A stretch of DNA of 64,000 nt from the NCBI GenBank assembly GCA_943908425.1, contig CALTTC010000010.1, positions 6,489 through 70,488 on the forward strand, in the 5' to 3' direction. This document shows positions 48,973-57,981 of the stretch, piece after piece. The position numbers and the translations under genes are program-made. Numbering within the stretch: position 1 is the stretch's first letter; each line of letters begins with the position of its first letter. The DNA is from an uncultured Moraxella sp. (GTDB taxonomy: Bacteria > Pseudomonadota > Gammaproteobacteria > Pseudomonadales > Moraxellaceae). The notes beneath the pieces are model-generated. The model worked only from the letters and a program-made list of their open reading frames with translations. It did no database searches and was not told where the DNA came from.

Positions 48973-49989
48973 GTGTCAAATTCTTTATCAGCGTTATCAT
49001 CATCAAAACTTCGCTTAATTTTTGCAGGTACGCCTGAGTTTGCCAAAGTGATTTTACAAGCGTTAATTGACCATCAAGATGAGTTAAATATTGACATTGT
49101 TGCCGTGTACACTCAGCCTGACCGCAAGGCAGGACGTGGGCAAAAACTCACCGCATCGCCTGTCAAAGCATTGGCACAAGCAGTCAATATCCCTGTGGAA
49201 CAACCTGCGAGCTTTAGCCTAAATTATGAAAAAGATGGCATAAGCGGTCAAGTTTCACGTGAAACATTGGCAAATTATCGCCCTGATGTGATGGTGGTGG
49301 CAGCTTATGGGCTGATTTTGCCACTTGGGGTGTTAAATACGCCACGCTTGGGTTGTATCAATGTTCACGCATCATTATTGCCCCGTTTTCGTGGGGCCGC
49401 CCCCATTCAGCGAGCGATTTTGGCAGGCGATGACAGCACAGGCGTTACCATTATGCAGATGGCACAGGGGCTAGACACAGGCGATATGTTGTATGCCAAG
49501 GCGTGTGCCATTGATGATACCGATACCAGTGCCAGTTTGCACGATAAATTGGCGGATTTGGGCGGTCAAGCCATTATTTGGGTATTGGCAGAGCTAAAAA
49601 AATATCAAGATAAGGCTCAAAAACAAGACGAAGCCTTGGCAACTTATGCCCAAAAAATTCACAGCGATGAAGGGCGAATTGACTGGCAACAGCCCGCCAA
49701 ACAGATACAGCGACAAATTCGTGCCTTAAATTGCTTTGCTTATTTTAAAGGTGAACGCATTAAAATTTTATCGGCAATGCCCATTAAAGACAATCAAACC
49801 ACTGCCGAGCCATCAGGCAAGATAATTGGCGTGGGCAAAAATGCGATATTGGTGGCGTGTGGCAAAAATGCCGATGGCGTGTCGCACTTATTAAACATCA
49901 CAAAAATGCAATGGGCAGGGGGCAAGCCACTCACTGCCGAGCAAATTGCCGTGGGTGATAAATTGCAAGTGGGGGCGTATTTTGACTAA
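48973..49989 (+). CDS. fmt: Methionyl-tRNA formyltransferase
   Basis: 338 residues from GTG 48973. The formyl-transfer core has INVHASLLPRFRGAAPIQRAIL and the Asn-His-Asp triad region, and the C-terminal OB-like domain follows. Compared with E. coli, the loop between PVEQPASF and PDVMVVAAYG is about nine residues longer and contains Val94-Ser-Arg-Glu-Thr read from a parS. It formylates initiator Met-tRNA. rsmB overlaps its end by eight bases. Confidence 0.95.
   Translation: MSNSLSALSSSKLRLIFAGTPEFAKVILQALIDHQDELNIDIVAVYTQPDRKAGRGQKLTASPVKALAQAVNIPVEQPASFSLNYEKDGISGQVSRETLANYRPDVMVVAAYGLILPLGVLNTPRLGCINVHASLLPRFRGAAPIQRAILAGDDSTGVTIMQMAQGLDTGDMLYAKACAIDDTDTSASLHDKLADLGGQAIIWVLAELKKYQDKAQKQDEALATYAQKIHSDEGRIDWQQPAKQIQRQIRALNCFAYFKGERIKILSAMPIKDNQTTAEPSGKIIGVGKNAILVACGKNADGVSHLLNITKMQWAGGKPLTAEQIAVGDKLQVGAYFD
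49252..49265. promoter_or_regulatory. parS site (exact) inside fmt
   Basis: GTTTCACGTGAAAC read in frame as Val-Ser-Arg-Glu-Thr, codons 94-98, in an expanded loop. Confidence 0.88.
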
Positions 49990-51358
49990 TAAAGCCCCAC
50001 AAACCAAACAGTTAAGCCCACGAGCCAAGGTAATTGCCCTGCTGGTACAAATTCAAACAGGCAAATCACTGGCAACGCTAATGCCCACGCTTTTGGCGAC
50101 AGGGGCAGTGCCTGACAAAGACAAGGCGTTTGTTCACGAATTACTGCTTGGGACACTGCGTCAATGGTGGGCATTGTGCCGTATTATTGACAGCCTTGCC
50201 GACAGCGAAATTTATGATGACACCGCTAAGGCAGGGCTTGCTGTTGGCTTGTATCAGTTGTTGTTTATGGGTGTGCCTGATTATGCAGCGATTTTTGATA
50301 CGGTAGAAGCATTGAAACAGCTGGGTAAAGAGCGATTTGCCAGTTTATGCAATGCCATTTTGCGTAAAGTTGCCAAAAATCCCCAAAAATTTGCCAAAAA
50401 AGCGAGTAAAAATCACAGCTTACCCAACTGGCTTGCCAAAAGATTAAAGCAAGATTGGGGGGAGTATTATGCCGATATGGGGCAAACACTGCGTCAATCT
50501 GCCCCTATTTTTTTGCGAGTGAATACAAGCTTTACTACGGTAGATGATTATGCTAATTTGCTTGCCCAACAAGGCATTGCGTTTGAAAAAGTGGCAACAG
50601 GATTTGTCGGCAACGCTACAGATAACAGTGTTTTTAGCAGTGCTTTACGTTTAATGGACAATGTCAAAATCACCGACTTGCCCCATTTTGCTGATGGTTG
50701 GGTGAGTGTGCAAGACTTGCACGCCCAGTTGTCTGCACAGATTTTGACCAGTTTGACATTAAAAAAGGCAACGGTATTGGACGCTTGCACCGCTCCTGGG
50801 GGGAAACTGGCACATTTGTTAGAGTTGTTTCACGTGGAACAATGCACGCAACTCATCGCCCTTGATAATGACCAAACACGCCTAAATCGTGTCAAGGACA
50901 ACCTTGAACGGTTACGGTTGCAAGATGGGCGAGTCAAGCTTGTGTGTGATGATGCCACGACCTTTTGTAGCGACAAGCCCTTTGATTTGATTGTGCTAGA
51001 TGCTCCTTGCACCGCTACAGGCGTGATTCGCAGGCACCCTGACATCAATTTATTGCGTACGGATGACGATGTGGCACGGACGACTGCTTTACAAAATGCC
51101 ATTTTGACGAATTGTTGGCAAAATTTGGCAGACAATGGCTATTTGTTGTATATTACCTGTTCTTTGTTAAAGGCAGAAAACGAACGGCAGATTCAAGCGT
51201 TTTTGGCGTGTGAGCCTAATGCCGTGGCGGTAGAGTTTACATTGACCTTGCTCAATCAAATCAAACAAGATGTTGGCTATCAGTGTTTACCGCTTGATAT
51301 AAATGATGGCGATGGGTTTTATTATGCCCTACTACAAAAGTCAATCAAGGCAAAATAA
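49982..51358 (+). CDS. rsmB: 16S rRNA (cytosine-967) methyltransferase
   Basis: 458 residues from TTG 49982 (MTNKAPQTKQLSPRAKVIALL), overlapping the fmt stop; GTG at 49955 is another choice. An N-terminal NusB-like domain precedes the SAM-binding methyltransferase, with DACTAPGGKLAHLL, the catalytic DAPCTATGVIRRHPD and ITCSLLKAENE containing the second cysteine. It methylates C967 of 16S rRNA. A near-parS at 50827 is read as Phe283-His-Val-Glu-Gln. Confidence 0.94.
   Translation: MTNKAPQTKQLSPRAKVIALLVQIQTGKSLATLMPTLLATGAVPDKDKAFVHELLLGTLRQWWALCRIIDSLADSEIYDDTAKAGLAVGLYQLLFMGVPDYAAIFDTVEALKQLGKERFASLCNAILRKVAKNPQKFAKKASKNHSLPNWLAKRLKQDWGEYYADMGQTLRQSAPIFLRVNTSFTTVDDYANLLAQQGIAFEKVATGFVGNATDNSVFSSALRLMDNVKITDLPHFADGWVSVQDLHAQLSAQILTSLTLKKATVLDACTAPGGKLAHLLELFHVEQCTQLIALDNDQTRLNRVKDNLERLRLQDGRVKLVCDDATTFCSDKPFDLIVLDAPCTATGVIRRHPDINLLRTDDDVARTTALQNAILTNCWQNLADNGYLLYITCSLLKAENERQIQAFLACEPNAVAVEFTLTLLNQIKQDVGYQCLPLDINDGDGFYYALLQKSIKAK
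50827..50840. promoter_or_regulatory. Near-parS (one mismatch) inside rsmB
   Basis: GTTTCACGTGGAAC differs from the palindrome by one base. It encodes Phe-His-Val-Glu in the same frame as the site in the ABC exporter. Confidence 0.55.
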
Positions 51359-51526
51359 ATGATAACATTGCTATTTTATGATAATAAACTAAACCTTGTG
51401 CCACAAGGTAAAATTAGCATAAACGAACTTGATGAGTTATTTGATGAGCGTTTTTCTAATTATAAATTGGGATTTGATGATATAGAAATAATGATTGGCA
51501 AAACGAGCTTGTTTATCTTGCGATGA
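51359..51526 (+). CDS. Small ORF, 55 aa
   Basis: It starts at ATG 51359 sharing the final A of the rsmB stop region (TAAATG) and ends at TGA 51526. The sequence is acidic and hydrophobic in blocks (MITLLFYDNKLNLVPQGK; ELDELFDERFSNYKLGF), has no signal peptide, and looks like a real small globular protein. I do not recognise it. A second small ORF with its own AAGG site starts 13 bp later, so they form a pair. Confidence 0.5.
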   Translation: MITLLFYDNKLNLVPQGKISINELDELFDERFSNYKLGFDDIEIMIGKTSLFILR

Positions 51527-51539
51527 TAAGGATTTTTTG

Positions 51540-51770
51540 ATGATTGATTGTCATAAAATTGATTGTCATAAAGACAGCAGAGTTGGTTTTTTAAGTGATA
51601 GATTGTATTATTCAAACACTGTTTTAAATCTATTGCGAAAATTGGTTCGTATTAAAAAAAGCTTGTCTGGCGAAGTGGATTTGCCAACTGCTAAAATTAT
51701 TTGTCAAGATTACATTAATTTAGATAGGCAGGCATTTGAAGAAAACTATCAGATGTTTTATGATTGGTAG
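51540..51770 (+). CDS. Small ORF, 76 aa
   Basis: 76 residues from ATG 51540, behind ATAAGG; an upstream in-frame start at 51495 overlaps the previous ORF and lacks a site. A short repeat MIDCHKIDCHKD opens the protein, arising from a tandem GATTGTCATAAA duplication. The rest is helical and mildly basic (LLRKLVRIKKSLSG). No family recognised. Small paired genes of this type are often immunity or antitoxin proteins, but nothing in the sequence proves it. Confidence 0.5.
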   Translation: MIDCHKIDCHKDSRVGFLSDRLYYSNTVLNLLRKLVRIKKSLSGEVDLPTAKIICQDYINLDRQAFEENYQMFYDW

Positions 51771-52019
51771 ACAATGGGAATTACGGTGGATACCAAACCG
51801 ATACAGACCGTTGAACCAGCCGTTTAATACCAATCATTTAATACATATGGTCAATGCCAGCTTCAGCTCAAAGACAGATAAGGTATTTTTGCTGAATTAT
51901 ATGCTGATATGATGGATTATCAAAGTAACTTAAAAAAAATCAAGAAAAACGCCAATCTAAGTGATGTCAAGGCAAAATTTGCCAAAACAGCAATAATAAA
52001 CAAAAACAAACTTTAAGGA
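51771..52019 (+). pseudogene. Possible remnants of one or more short genes
   Basis: A frame at 51891-52016 reads AELYADMMDYQSN...INKNKL and looks protein-like but has no start with a ribosome binding site; a 17-codon frame from about 51774 (MGITVDTKPIQTVEPAV) stops shortly before it. Together they suggest decayed coding DNA after the small-ORF pair. Low certainty. Confidence 0.3.
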
Positions 52020-52025
52020 GTGATA

Positions 52026-52652
52026 ATGACAGCCCAAGCGATAACAACCCCAACCATTAACACCATTTATGGCATTGGACGCAATTACACCTTGCACGCT
52101 TATGAGCTGGGTAATGTGGTAGAAAGTGAGCCTGCGGTATTTTTAAAACCAAACAGCAGTGTAAATTGGGGCGGTGATATTGTGTTGCCACACTTTTCAA
52201 ATGCGGTGCATCACGAAGTGGAGCTGGTGTTATTGATGGGCGATATGGCAACAGATGGCAAGGTGAACCAAAAAAACATTGCAGGCTATGGCATTGGCAT
52301 TGATTTGACCGCCCGTGATGTGCAAGATGAACTAAAAAGTCGGCGTTTACCGTGGACGCTTGCCAAAGGCTTTAAGGGGGCGAGCGTATTGACTGAATTT
52401 TTGCCAATGGCGGATTTGAGTGATGTTCGCTTACAGCTTTGGGTCAATGATGAGCTAAGACAAGATGGCAATACGTCTCAGATGATTTATAATGTGGATT
52501 ATTTGTTGCAGTTTTTGCACCGTCATTTTGGTTTGCAAGCAGGCGATGTGATTTTTACTGGCACGCCAGCAGGTGTGGGTAAATTAAGCGTGGGCGAGAC
52601 GGTAAAGCTTGGGCTAAATAACGAGCATTTTTATCAATTTAACGTGATTTAA
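52026..52652 (+). CDS. Fumarylacetoacetate hydrolase-family protein
   Basis: 208 residues from ATG 52026, five bases after AAGGAG. The FAH motifs are HHEVELVLLMG with the metal-binding acidic residues, IGIDLTARDVQDELK, and IFTGTPAGVGKL at the C-terminus. The size matches YcgM-type acylpyruvases, which cleave fumarylpyruvate-like compounds with a divalent cation. It is 51 bp upstream of thrC, with no catabolic genes nearby, so the physiological substrate is open. Confidence 0.87.
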   Translation: MTAQAITTPTINTIYGIGRNYTLHAYELGNVVESEPAVFLKPNSSVNWGGDIVLPHFSNAVHHEVELVLLMGDMATDGKVNQKNIAGYGIGIDLTARDVQDELKSRRLPWTLAKGFKGASVLTEFLPMADLSDVRLQLWVNDELRQDGNTSQMIYNVDYLLQFLHRHFGLQAGDVIFTGTPAGVGKLSVGETVKLGLNNEHFYQFNVI

Positions 52653-52703
52653 TCAACGTCATTTAATCAATGTGATTTAAAAAGATTATTTTAAGGAAAA
52701 GGC

Positions 52704-54116
52704 ATGAACTACATTAGTACTCGTGGCAATACGCCAAAAATGTCATTTAGCGATGTGTTGTTGATGGGACTTGCCCCTGATGGCGGTTTGATGTTGCCAG
52801 AAGATTATCCCAAAGTTTCACGTGAAACACTGGATAAATGGCGAGCATTGGATTACAGACAGCTTGCTTTTGAGATTATGCAACTGTTTGCGACCGATAT
52901 TTCTAAAGATGATTTAAAGGCATTGATTGACAAAACCTATACCCAAGATGTGTTTGGTAGCGATGAGATAACGCCTGTTCGTACCTTAAAAGACGGCATT
53001 AAAATTTTGGCGTTATCGGGTGGCCCAACGCTTGCTTTTAAAGACATTGCGATGCAGTTTTTGGGCAATGCTTTTGAATATGTATTAAAACAAAAAGGCG
53101 AGCGATTGACCATTATTGGGGCAACGTCTGGCGACACAGGGTCGGCGGCAGAATATGCGTTGCGTGGTAAGGACAATATAGAGGTATTTATGCTGTCGCC
53201 CTATGGCAAAATGAGTGCGTTTCAGCGTGCCCAAATGTATAGCTTAACCGATAAAAATATTCATAACATTGCCATTCGTGGTATGTTTGATGATTGTCAA
53301 GATATTGTCAAAGCCTTACAGCAAGATGTTGATTTTAAAGAAAAATATAATCTAGGCACGGTTAATTCTATTAACTGGGGGCGGATTTTGGCACAAATTG
53401 TTTATTATTTTAAAGGCTATTTTGCAAGCACCAATAACAATGATGAGAAAGTCAGTTTTTGTGTGCCGTCAGGCAATTTTGGCAATGTGTGTGCAGGGCA
53501 TATCGCTCGTGAAATGGGTTTGCCGATTCATCGCTTGATTGTTGCTACCAATGAAAATGACGTGTTACACGACTTTTTTAGCACAGGCAAATACGCCCCA
53601 CGCACCGCCGACAAAACCTTTGTTACGTCAAGTCCGTCAATGGATATTTCCAAAGCGTCTAATTTTGAGCGGTTTATTTATTTATTGGCGGATAAAAATG
53701 GTGAAAAATTAAGCAAGCTTTGGCAGGGCGTTACTGCTGGACAAGGATTTGATTTGGCGGATTTATTAGACAATATCAATGGCACTTATGGCTTTGTTTC
53801 AGGCAAATCTACCCACGCCGACCGCCTTGCTACCATTAAAGCGGTTTATGACAGCGATAATGATTTGATAGACCCCCATACCGCCGATGGGGTGAAAGTG
53901 GCTCGTGAAGTTCGCCGTGATGGGGAAGTAGTGATTTGTGCCGAAACGGCATTGCCTGCCAAATTTGCCGAGACGATTGGCGAAGCGGTGGGCGATATAG
54001 ACATACCACGCCCAGAGCATACGCAAAATATTGAAAATTTACCGCAAAATGTAGTGGTGCTAGATAATAAAGCGGCGCTTGTTAAGGAGCAGATTGAGCA
54101 ATTTATCAAAATTTAA
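52704..54116 (+). CDS. thrC: Threonine synthase
   Basis: 470 residues, the long type. PLP binds Lys113 in GPTLAFKDIAMQ, and GATSGDTGSAAEYAL and VPSGNFGNVCAGHIA are typical of the family. It converts O-phosphohomoserine to threonine. AAGGAAAAGGC precedes ATG 52704. A parS is read as Val38-Ser-Arg-Glu-Thr in the N-terminal domain. A terminator follows directly. Confidence 0.95.
   Translation: MNYISTRGNTPKMSFSDVLLMGLAPDGGLMLPEDYPKVSRETLDKWRALDYRQLAFEIMQLFATDISKDDLKALIDKTYTQDVFGSDEITPVRTLKDGIKILALSGGPTLAFKDIAMQFLGNAFEYVLKQKGERLTIIGATSGDTGSAAEYALRGKDNIEVFMLSPYGKMSAFQRAQMYSLTDKNIHNIAIRGMFDDCQDIVKALQQDVDFKEKYNLGTVNSINWGRILAQIVYYFKGYFASTNNNDEKVSFCVPSGNFGNVCAGHIAREMGLPIHRLIVATNENDVLHDFFSTGKYAPRTADKTFVTSSPSMDISKASNFERFIYLLADKNGEKLSKLWQGVTAGQGFDLADLLDNINGTYGFVSGKSTHADRLATIKAVYDSDNDLIDPHTADGVKVAREVRRDGEVVICAETALPAKFAETIGEAVGDIDIPRPEHTQNIENLPQNVVVLDNKAALVKEQIEQFIKI
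52815..52828. promoter_or_regulatory. parS site (exact) inside thrC
   Basis: GTTTCACGTGAAAC read in frame as Val-Ser-Arg-Glu-Thr, codons 38-42. It is the rightmost parS seen, about 12 kb from dnaA. Confidence 0.88.
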
Positions 54117-54121
54117 CTAAC

Positions 54122-54156
54122 AAAAAGCCATCTTGTAAATAATAAAATGGCTTTTT
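54122..54156 (+). terminator. Terminator after thrC
   Basis: AAAAAGCCAT (54122-54131) and ATGGCTTTTT (54147-54156) form a perfect 10-bp stem ending in T. Confidence 0.85.
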
Positions 54157-54170
54157 AGTGAGTGCATAAA

Positions 54171-54275
54171 ATGATGCTAAAAACCCTATTTGTTATTTTA
54201 AAGGTGATTTTAATTGGCTTGGCTTATCATAAAATTTCACAAAAAATTATGAGGTTAATAATCAACGACGATTGA
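54171..54275 (+). CDS. Putative 34-aa membrane peptide
   Basis: From ATG 54171 to TGA 54275: MMLKTLFVILKVILIGLAYH followed by a polar tail. It is one hydrophobic helix, with no convincing ribosome binding site. It ends overlapping the TTG start of the next gene, so it could be a leader peptide or an upstream part of that gene in another frame. Confidence 0.3.
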   Translation: MMLKTLFVILKVILIGLAYHKISQKIMRLIINDD

Positions 54276-54670
54276 CATTGCCAAAATATGTATTGATTGT
54301 CGGTTTACTAATGACTGCCTTTTTTGGTTTGTGTACATTTATGATTATAATTACGCCAACCAGTGTCAATCAAACAGCAACTTGGCAGATTGCATTATTT
54401 TTTGGCTTATTTACATTGTGGGGGATGTGTACGGTATGGTCATATGTTATTTGTCGTCATGCGTATGATGATCATGGATTAACGTACACGACATTATTTA
54501 ATCAAAAGAAATTTTTGGCATGGCACGCTATTGATGATATCAATTATTCAGTTATTTTAAGGTGTGGGATTTTAATCAGTAAATCAGGCGAAAAATTTTA
54601 TATCTCTGATAATATGATTGGGCTTGGCGATTTTATCCAAACGCTTAGTGACAAGGCATCTGCGGATTAA
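54272..54670 (+). CDS. Small inner-membrane protein with a C-terminal cytosolic domain
   Basis: 132 residues from TTG 54272 (TTG 54278 also possible; no ATG is available). Two transmembrane helices lie at about 7-27 and 37-60. The C-terminal part (DDHGLTYTTLFNQKKFLAWHAIDDINYS...) has the strand-rich look of a small PH-like domain as in bacterial membrane PH proteins. Function unknown. It is a stand-alone gene. Confidence 0.55.
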   Translation: MTLPKYVLIVGLLMTAFFGLCTFMIIITPTSVNQTATWQIALFFGLFTLWGMCTVWSYVICRHAYDDHGLTYTTLFNQKKFLAWHAIDDINYSVILRCGILISKSGEKFYISDNMIGLGDFIQTLSDKASAD

Positions 54671-54988
54671 TATTGGTAGTAAAATGAGACAAAAATTAAT
54701 TCTTAATAATTGTGATTGCCAAAAATAATGACAAAGGCGAAAAATTGGGCGGATAAGAATTTTGTTTGATAGCTTAAAATAAATTTATAAATACAACATT
54801 GCGCATTGATTTACTTAGTGATTGATATTTAGTGATTTTTTGATAAAATTGGGGTAAGTGTTGCTTTTATCGCAAATATTATGCCAATTAGGTTAATAAA
54901 CTGTTAATCTTTTTTGCATTTTGTGTTATGCTAAGCAAAAATTTAAGCCTTCACTTTATTTTGATGACTTTAGATTAAAGAGAACACT
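54671..54988. other. Intergenic region before the LysM gene
   Basis: A 318-bp AT-rich spacer. TTATGCTAAG near 54927 could be part of a promoter for the LysM operon. No gene or strong hairpin is seen. Confidence 0.4.
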
Positions 54989-56071
54989 ATGGTTAAAACT
55001 ACCCTAAAGGCCTTGGCGCTTGGACTTGCGTTGGTAAGTACCGCGGTTTTTGCAAACAACCCACCCCCCACCATCAAAGCTGATGCCCCTAACCGCTATG
55101 TGGTCAAAAAAGGCGATACCCTATGGGCGATTGCTGGTAAATATCTGGACGCACCTTACCGCTGGCGTGAGATTTGGGCAACCAACAAGCAAATCAAAAA
55201 CCCAAATCTAATCTATCCGAATGATGTACTAATTTTGTGTATCGTTAAAGGGCAAACGCTCGTGGGTGTGGATACAGGCGAGGGCTGTGCTGGCGTTGAA
55301 AAACAACTAACCGCGCCAGTCGTGCAAGCACCTGCAACTGTTGCTGTGACTTCATCAGAGCTTAGTATTCCAGCAATTCCTTTGCCGGTGATTAAGCATT
55401 GGCTAACACGCACGATGGTTGTGTCACCACAGAATTTTGAAAACACGCCTTACGTACTTGCCTCCAAAGATGGCAATCTAATCACTGCCACAGGCAATAA
55501 AGTCTATACCAAAGGCGTGCCGCTGATCGTGGGACAGCGTTATGGCGTGTTCCGTGAGGGCGAGCCTTATGTTGATCCGCGCACAGGGGATGTTATCGGG
55601 CTTGAGGTCACGCAAGTGGCGGCAGGGGTGGTGACGGATGTCTCAGCGACGGGCATTTCAAGTCTACAAATTCGCAGCAGCTATGGCTCAGAAGTGCATG
55701 AAGGCGATAGAGTATTCATAGAAGTAGATGCCCCATTACCGCTGTTATTCTATCCTGCCCCAGCGACCGTATCGCGCGGTGGTATGATTGTGCGTACAAT
55801 GGATGGTATGAATACCGCTGCCAAAAGTAGCGTGGTTGCCGTCAATCTAGGTGCCAAAGACGGTGCACGCGTTGGGCATATCTTAGATGTCTACAAAAAA
55901 GGCAAACTAATTCGTGATGTGCGTGATAGCGATGTGCCGGTACGCTTACCAAGTGAGCTGGCTGGACAACTGATGATTTTTAAAACGTTTGACAACATTA
56001 GTTATGGCTATGTGCTGTCAGCGGAAGCGCCTTTAACAGCTGGCGATTACCTGCTACCGCCAGAACTCTAA
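54989..56071 (+). CDS. LysM domain exported protein
   Basis: 360 residues. A signal peptide spans 1-22 (MVKTTLKALALGLALVSTAV). A LysM peptidoglycan-binding domain follows (YVVKKGDTLWAIAGKYL...PNLIYPNDVL, about 38-83). The rest is beta-rich, with a repeat of the TVSRGGMIVRTMDG type. It probably sits on peptidoglycan in the periplasm. The same LysM-dprA-tsaC order occurs in Acinetobacter and other gammaproteobacteria. dprA begins four bases after its stop. Confidence 0.9.
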   Translation: MVKTTLKALALGLALVSTAVFANNPPPTIKADAPNRYVVKKGDTLWAIAGKYLDAPYRWREIWATNKQIKNPNLIYPNDVLILCIVKGQTLVGVDTGEGCAGVEKQLTAPVVQAPATVAVTSSELSIPAIPLPVIKHWLTRTMVVSPQNFENTPYVLASKDGNLITATGNKVYTKGVPLIVGQRYGVFREGEPYVDPRTGDVIGLEVTQVAAGVVTDVSATGISSLQIRSSYGSEVHEGDRVFIEVDAPLPLLFYPAPATVSRGGMIVRTMDGMNTAAKSSVVAVNLGAKDGARVGHILDVYKKGKLIRDVRDSDVPVRLPSELAGQLMIFKTFDNISYGYVLSAEAPLTAGDYLLPPEL

Positions 56072-56074
56072 TCA

Positions 56075-57238
56075 ATGAAACTTGCGGATGACCAAAGGGC
56101 AACACTTGCCCTTTGGTTTACTGTGAATGCCTCTTTATCTAGTTACTACAAGTTAGTAGCGCGATTTGACACACCGCTTAATGCCTTGCGCGCAAGTAGT
56201 GCAGACTGGCAAGTGCTTGGGCTACACAAAGCCCACATCGCACGCTTTAGCGACCGCGATTCTATGAAAGCATTTGTGCGTGATATTGAGAATAATATTG
56301 CCAAGGAAGTATATGGCGTGTTATTTGAGCTACCACAAGGCCTACAAAATCTATATGACCCCCCTCCTGTGCTATTCTATCGTGGCAATCGTGAGCGTCT
56401 ATTTGAGCCAAGCCTTGCCATTGTTGGTACACGCACGCCTTCTGAGTATGCCCAAAAAATCACTTTTGATATGGCACAAGCCTTGGTGCAAGCGGGGTTT
56501 GTTATTGTTAGCGGTTTAGCGATAGGGGTGGATACCGTTGCTCATAAAGGCGCATTGGCACAAAAAGATAAAGAGTATCTTGGCAAGACGGTTGGGGTAA
56601 TGGGTACAGGTATTGATATTTGTTACCCCAAACAAAATCAAGGACTGTTTTTTGAGATTGTACAAGCAGGCGGGTGTTTAATCACGGAGCTGTTACCGGG
56701 CACACCAGCATCAAAACACACCTTTCCAAGGCGTAATCGGATAGTCACTGGACTTTCTTCGGCGACTATTGTTACCGAAGCTACTTTGCAGTCAGGGTCA
56801 ATGATTAGTGCAAGGCTTACCGCTGAACAAGGAAAACAAGTATTTGCTCTGCCAAACCGCATTGACAATCCTTTGGGTGAAGGTTGTCATCACTTGATAC
56901 GAGAAGGGGCGACACTTATTTATCACCCTGAACAAATTGTTAGTGAATTATCGCCGACGCTTGGGCAATCTTATACATTTTCTGCTCAATCTAGTGTGTT
57001 TGATGAAGCGGAATCAGCTGTTTTAGAAACACCAAAAGCCAAGCCCGTCATAGCCAAACCTGCCATAGTACCGCCCCATTTGCAAGCGGTTTATGCCTTG
57101 ATTGATGATAATGCTAAAGATTTGGATACACTTGTTAATGCTAGCGGACTTGATATTGCTACGCTTTTAGTGCAATTAACTGAGCTTGAGCTTTTGGGGG
57201 TGATTACGCAATTTGGCGGGCGTTATGGTAAGGTCTAA
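56075..57238 (+). CDS. dprA: DNA processing protein DprA (Smf)
   Basis: 387 residues. The Rossmann-like core shows LAIVGTRTPSEYAQKI, VSGLAIGVDTVAHKGAL and PRRNRIVTGLSSATIVTEA, and a C-terminal winged-helix-like segment ends in LLGVITQFGGRYGKV. It loads RecA onto incoming single-stranded DNA, so it supports natural transformation, typical of Moraxella. Its end overlaps tsaC by 14 bases. Confidence 0.95.
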   Translation: MKLADDQRATLALWFTVNASLSSYYKLVARFDTPLNALRASSADWQVLGLHKAHIARFSDRDSMKAFVRDIENNIAKEVYGVLFELPQGLQNLYDPPPVLFYRGNRERLFEPSLAIVGTRTPSEYAQKITFDMAQALVQAGFVIVSGLAIGVDTVAHKGALAQKDKEYLGKTVGVMGTGIDICYPKQNQGLFFEIVQAGGCLITELLPGTPASKHTFPRRNRIVTGLSSATIVTEATLQSGSMISARLTAEQGKQVFALPNRIDNPLGEGCHHLIREGATLIYHPEQIVSELSPTLGQSYTFSAQSSVFDEAESAVLETPKAKPVIAKPAIVPPHLQAVYALIDDNAKDLDTLVNASGLDIATLLVQLTELELLGVITQFGGRYGKV

Positions 57239-57824
57239 TGCTACCAACTGCCCCAAAACGGCCAGTCATTGGTTAAAACAAGGCAAAATTTTGGCGTATC
57301 CGAGCGAAAGCGTTTGGGGGCTAGGGTGCGATGCTTTTTGTGAATCAGCGGTGAATAAATTGCTCGCCTTAAAGCAACGCTCTATCGCCAAAGGCTTGAT
57401 TGTGTTAAGCGACAGCATAGACAGCATATCTCCCTTGCTACCAACACCGCAAAAACAACAAATTTTGGATAAATTAAATCAATCTAATGCCACCAGTTTA
57501 TCAGTCGCCCAAGCTCAGACGTGGCTTGTGCCTGTGAGCGGTGTCCCCCAATTTTTGCTCGGCAATCATCAAAAGCTTGCCATTAGAATTACCCCACATC
57601 GGCTATTAAAACAGCTGTGTTGCCATCTGGTAGACAAACAAAACCCTTATGGTTTTTTGATATCTACCAGTTGCAATCTTAGCGGTACTGCCCCTGCGAT
57701 GACATTGATGCAAGCTTACGATTATTTTGGTGATGATGTGTATTATTTGCAAGGCGAAACACTTGGGTTTGATAAGCCAAGCAAAATCAACGATATTATA
57801 ACAGGCGACGCAATTCGGTTTTAA
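57225..57824 (+). CDS. tsaC: Threonylcarbamoyl-AMP synthase TsaC
   Basis: 199 residues from ATG 57225, inside the end of dprA. The YrdC-fold motifs are ILAYPSESVWGLGCDAF (phosphate/ATP site), LLALKQRSIAKGLIVL and FLISTSCNLSGTAPA. It makes the t6A precursor for ANN-decoding tRNAs from threonine, bicarbonate and ATP. It converges with infC, sharing a bidirectional terminator. Confidence 0.94.
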   Translation: MVRSNATNCPKTASHWLKQGKILAYPSESVWGLGCDAFCESAVNKLLALKQRSIAKGLIVLSDSIDSISPLLPTPQKQQILDKLNQSNATSLSVAQAQTWLVPVSGVPQFLLGNHQKLAIRITPHRLLKQLCCHLVDKQNPYGFLISTSCNLSGTAPAMTLMQAYDYFGDDVYYLQGETLGFDKPSKINDIITGDAIRF

Positions 57825-57938
57825 GTTGATTGGTGATATTTTGCTAGATAGATTGGTAAAATAGCAGTCTTATTGAAATAAAGTCGCTTTTGCTTAAAAG
57901 TGTGGCTGTAAATTAGCATCTTAAGTAATGCCTTAAGT

Positions 57939-57965
57939 AAAAAGCCACTAAGACAGTGGCTTTTA
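57939..57965. terminator. Bidirectional terminator between tsaC and infC
   Basis: AAAAAGCCACT (57939-57949) and AGTGGCTTTT (57955-57964), a 10-bp stem with A and T flanks that works in both directions. Confidence 0.85.
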
Positions 57966-57981
57966 TTGCAAAGTTAATAGG

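Noticed and set aside
51540..51770. Toxin-antitoxin annotation for the small ORF pair
   Set aside because: Neither protein shows a recognisable toxin or antitoxin domain; gene order alone is not enough.
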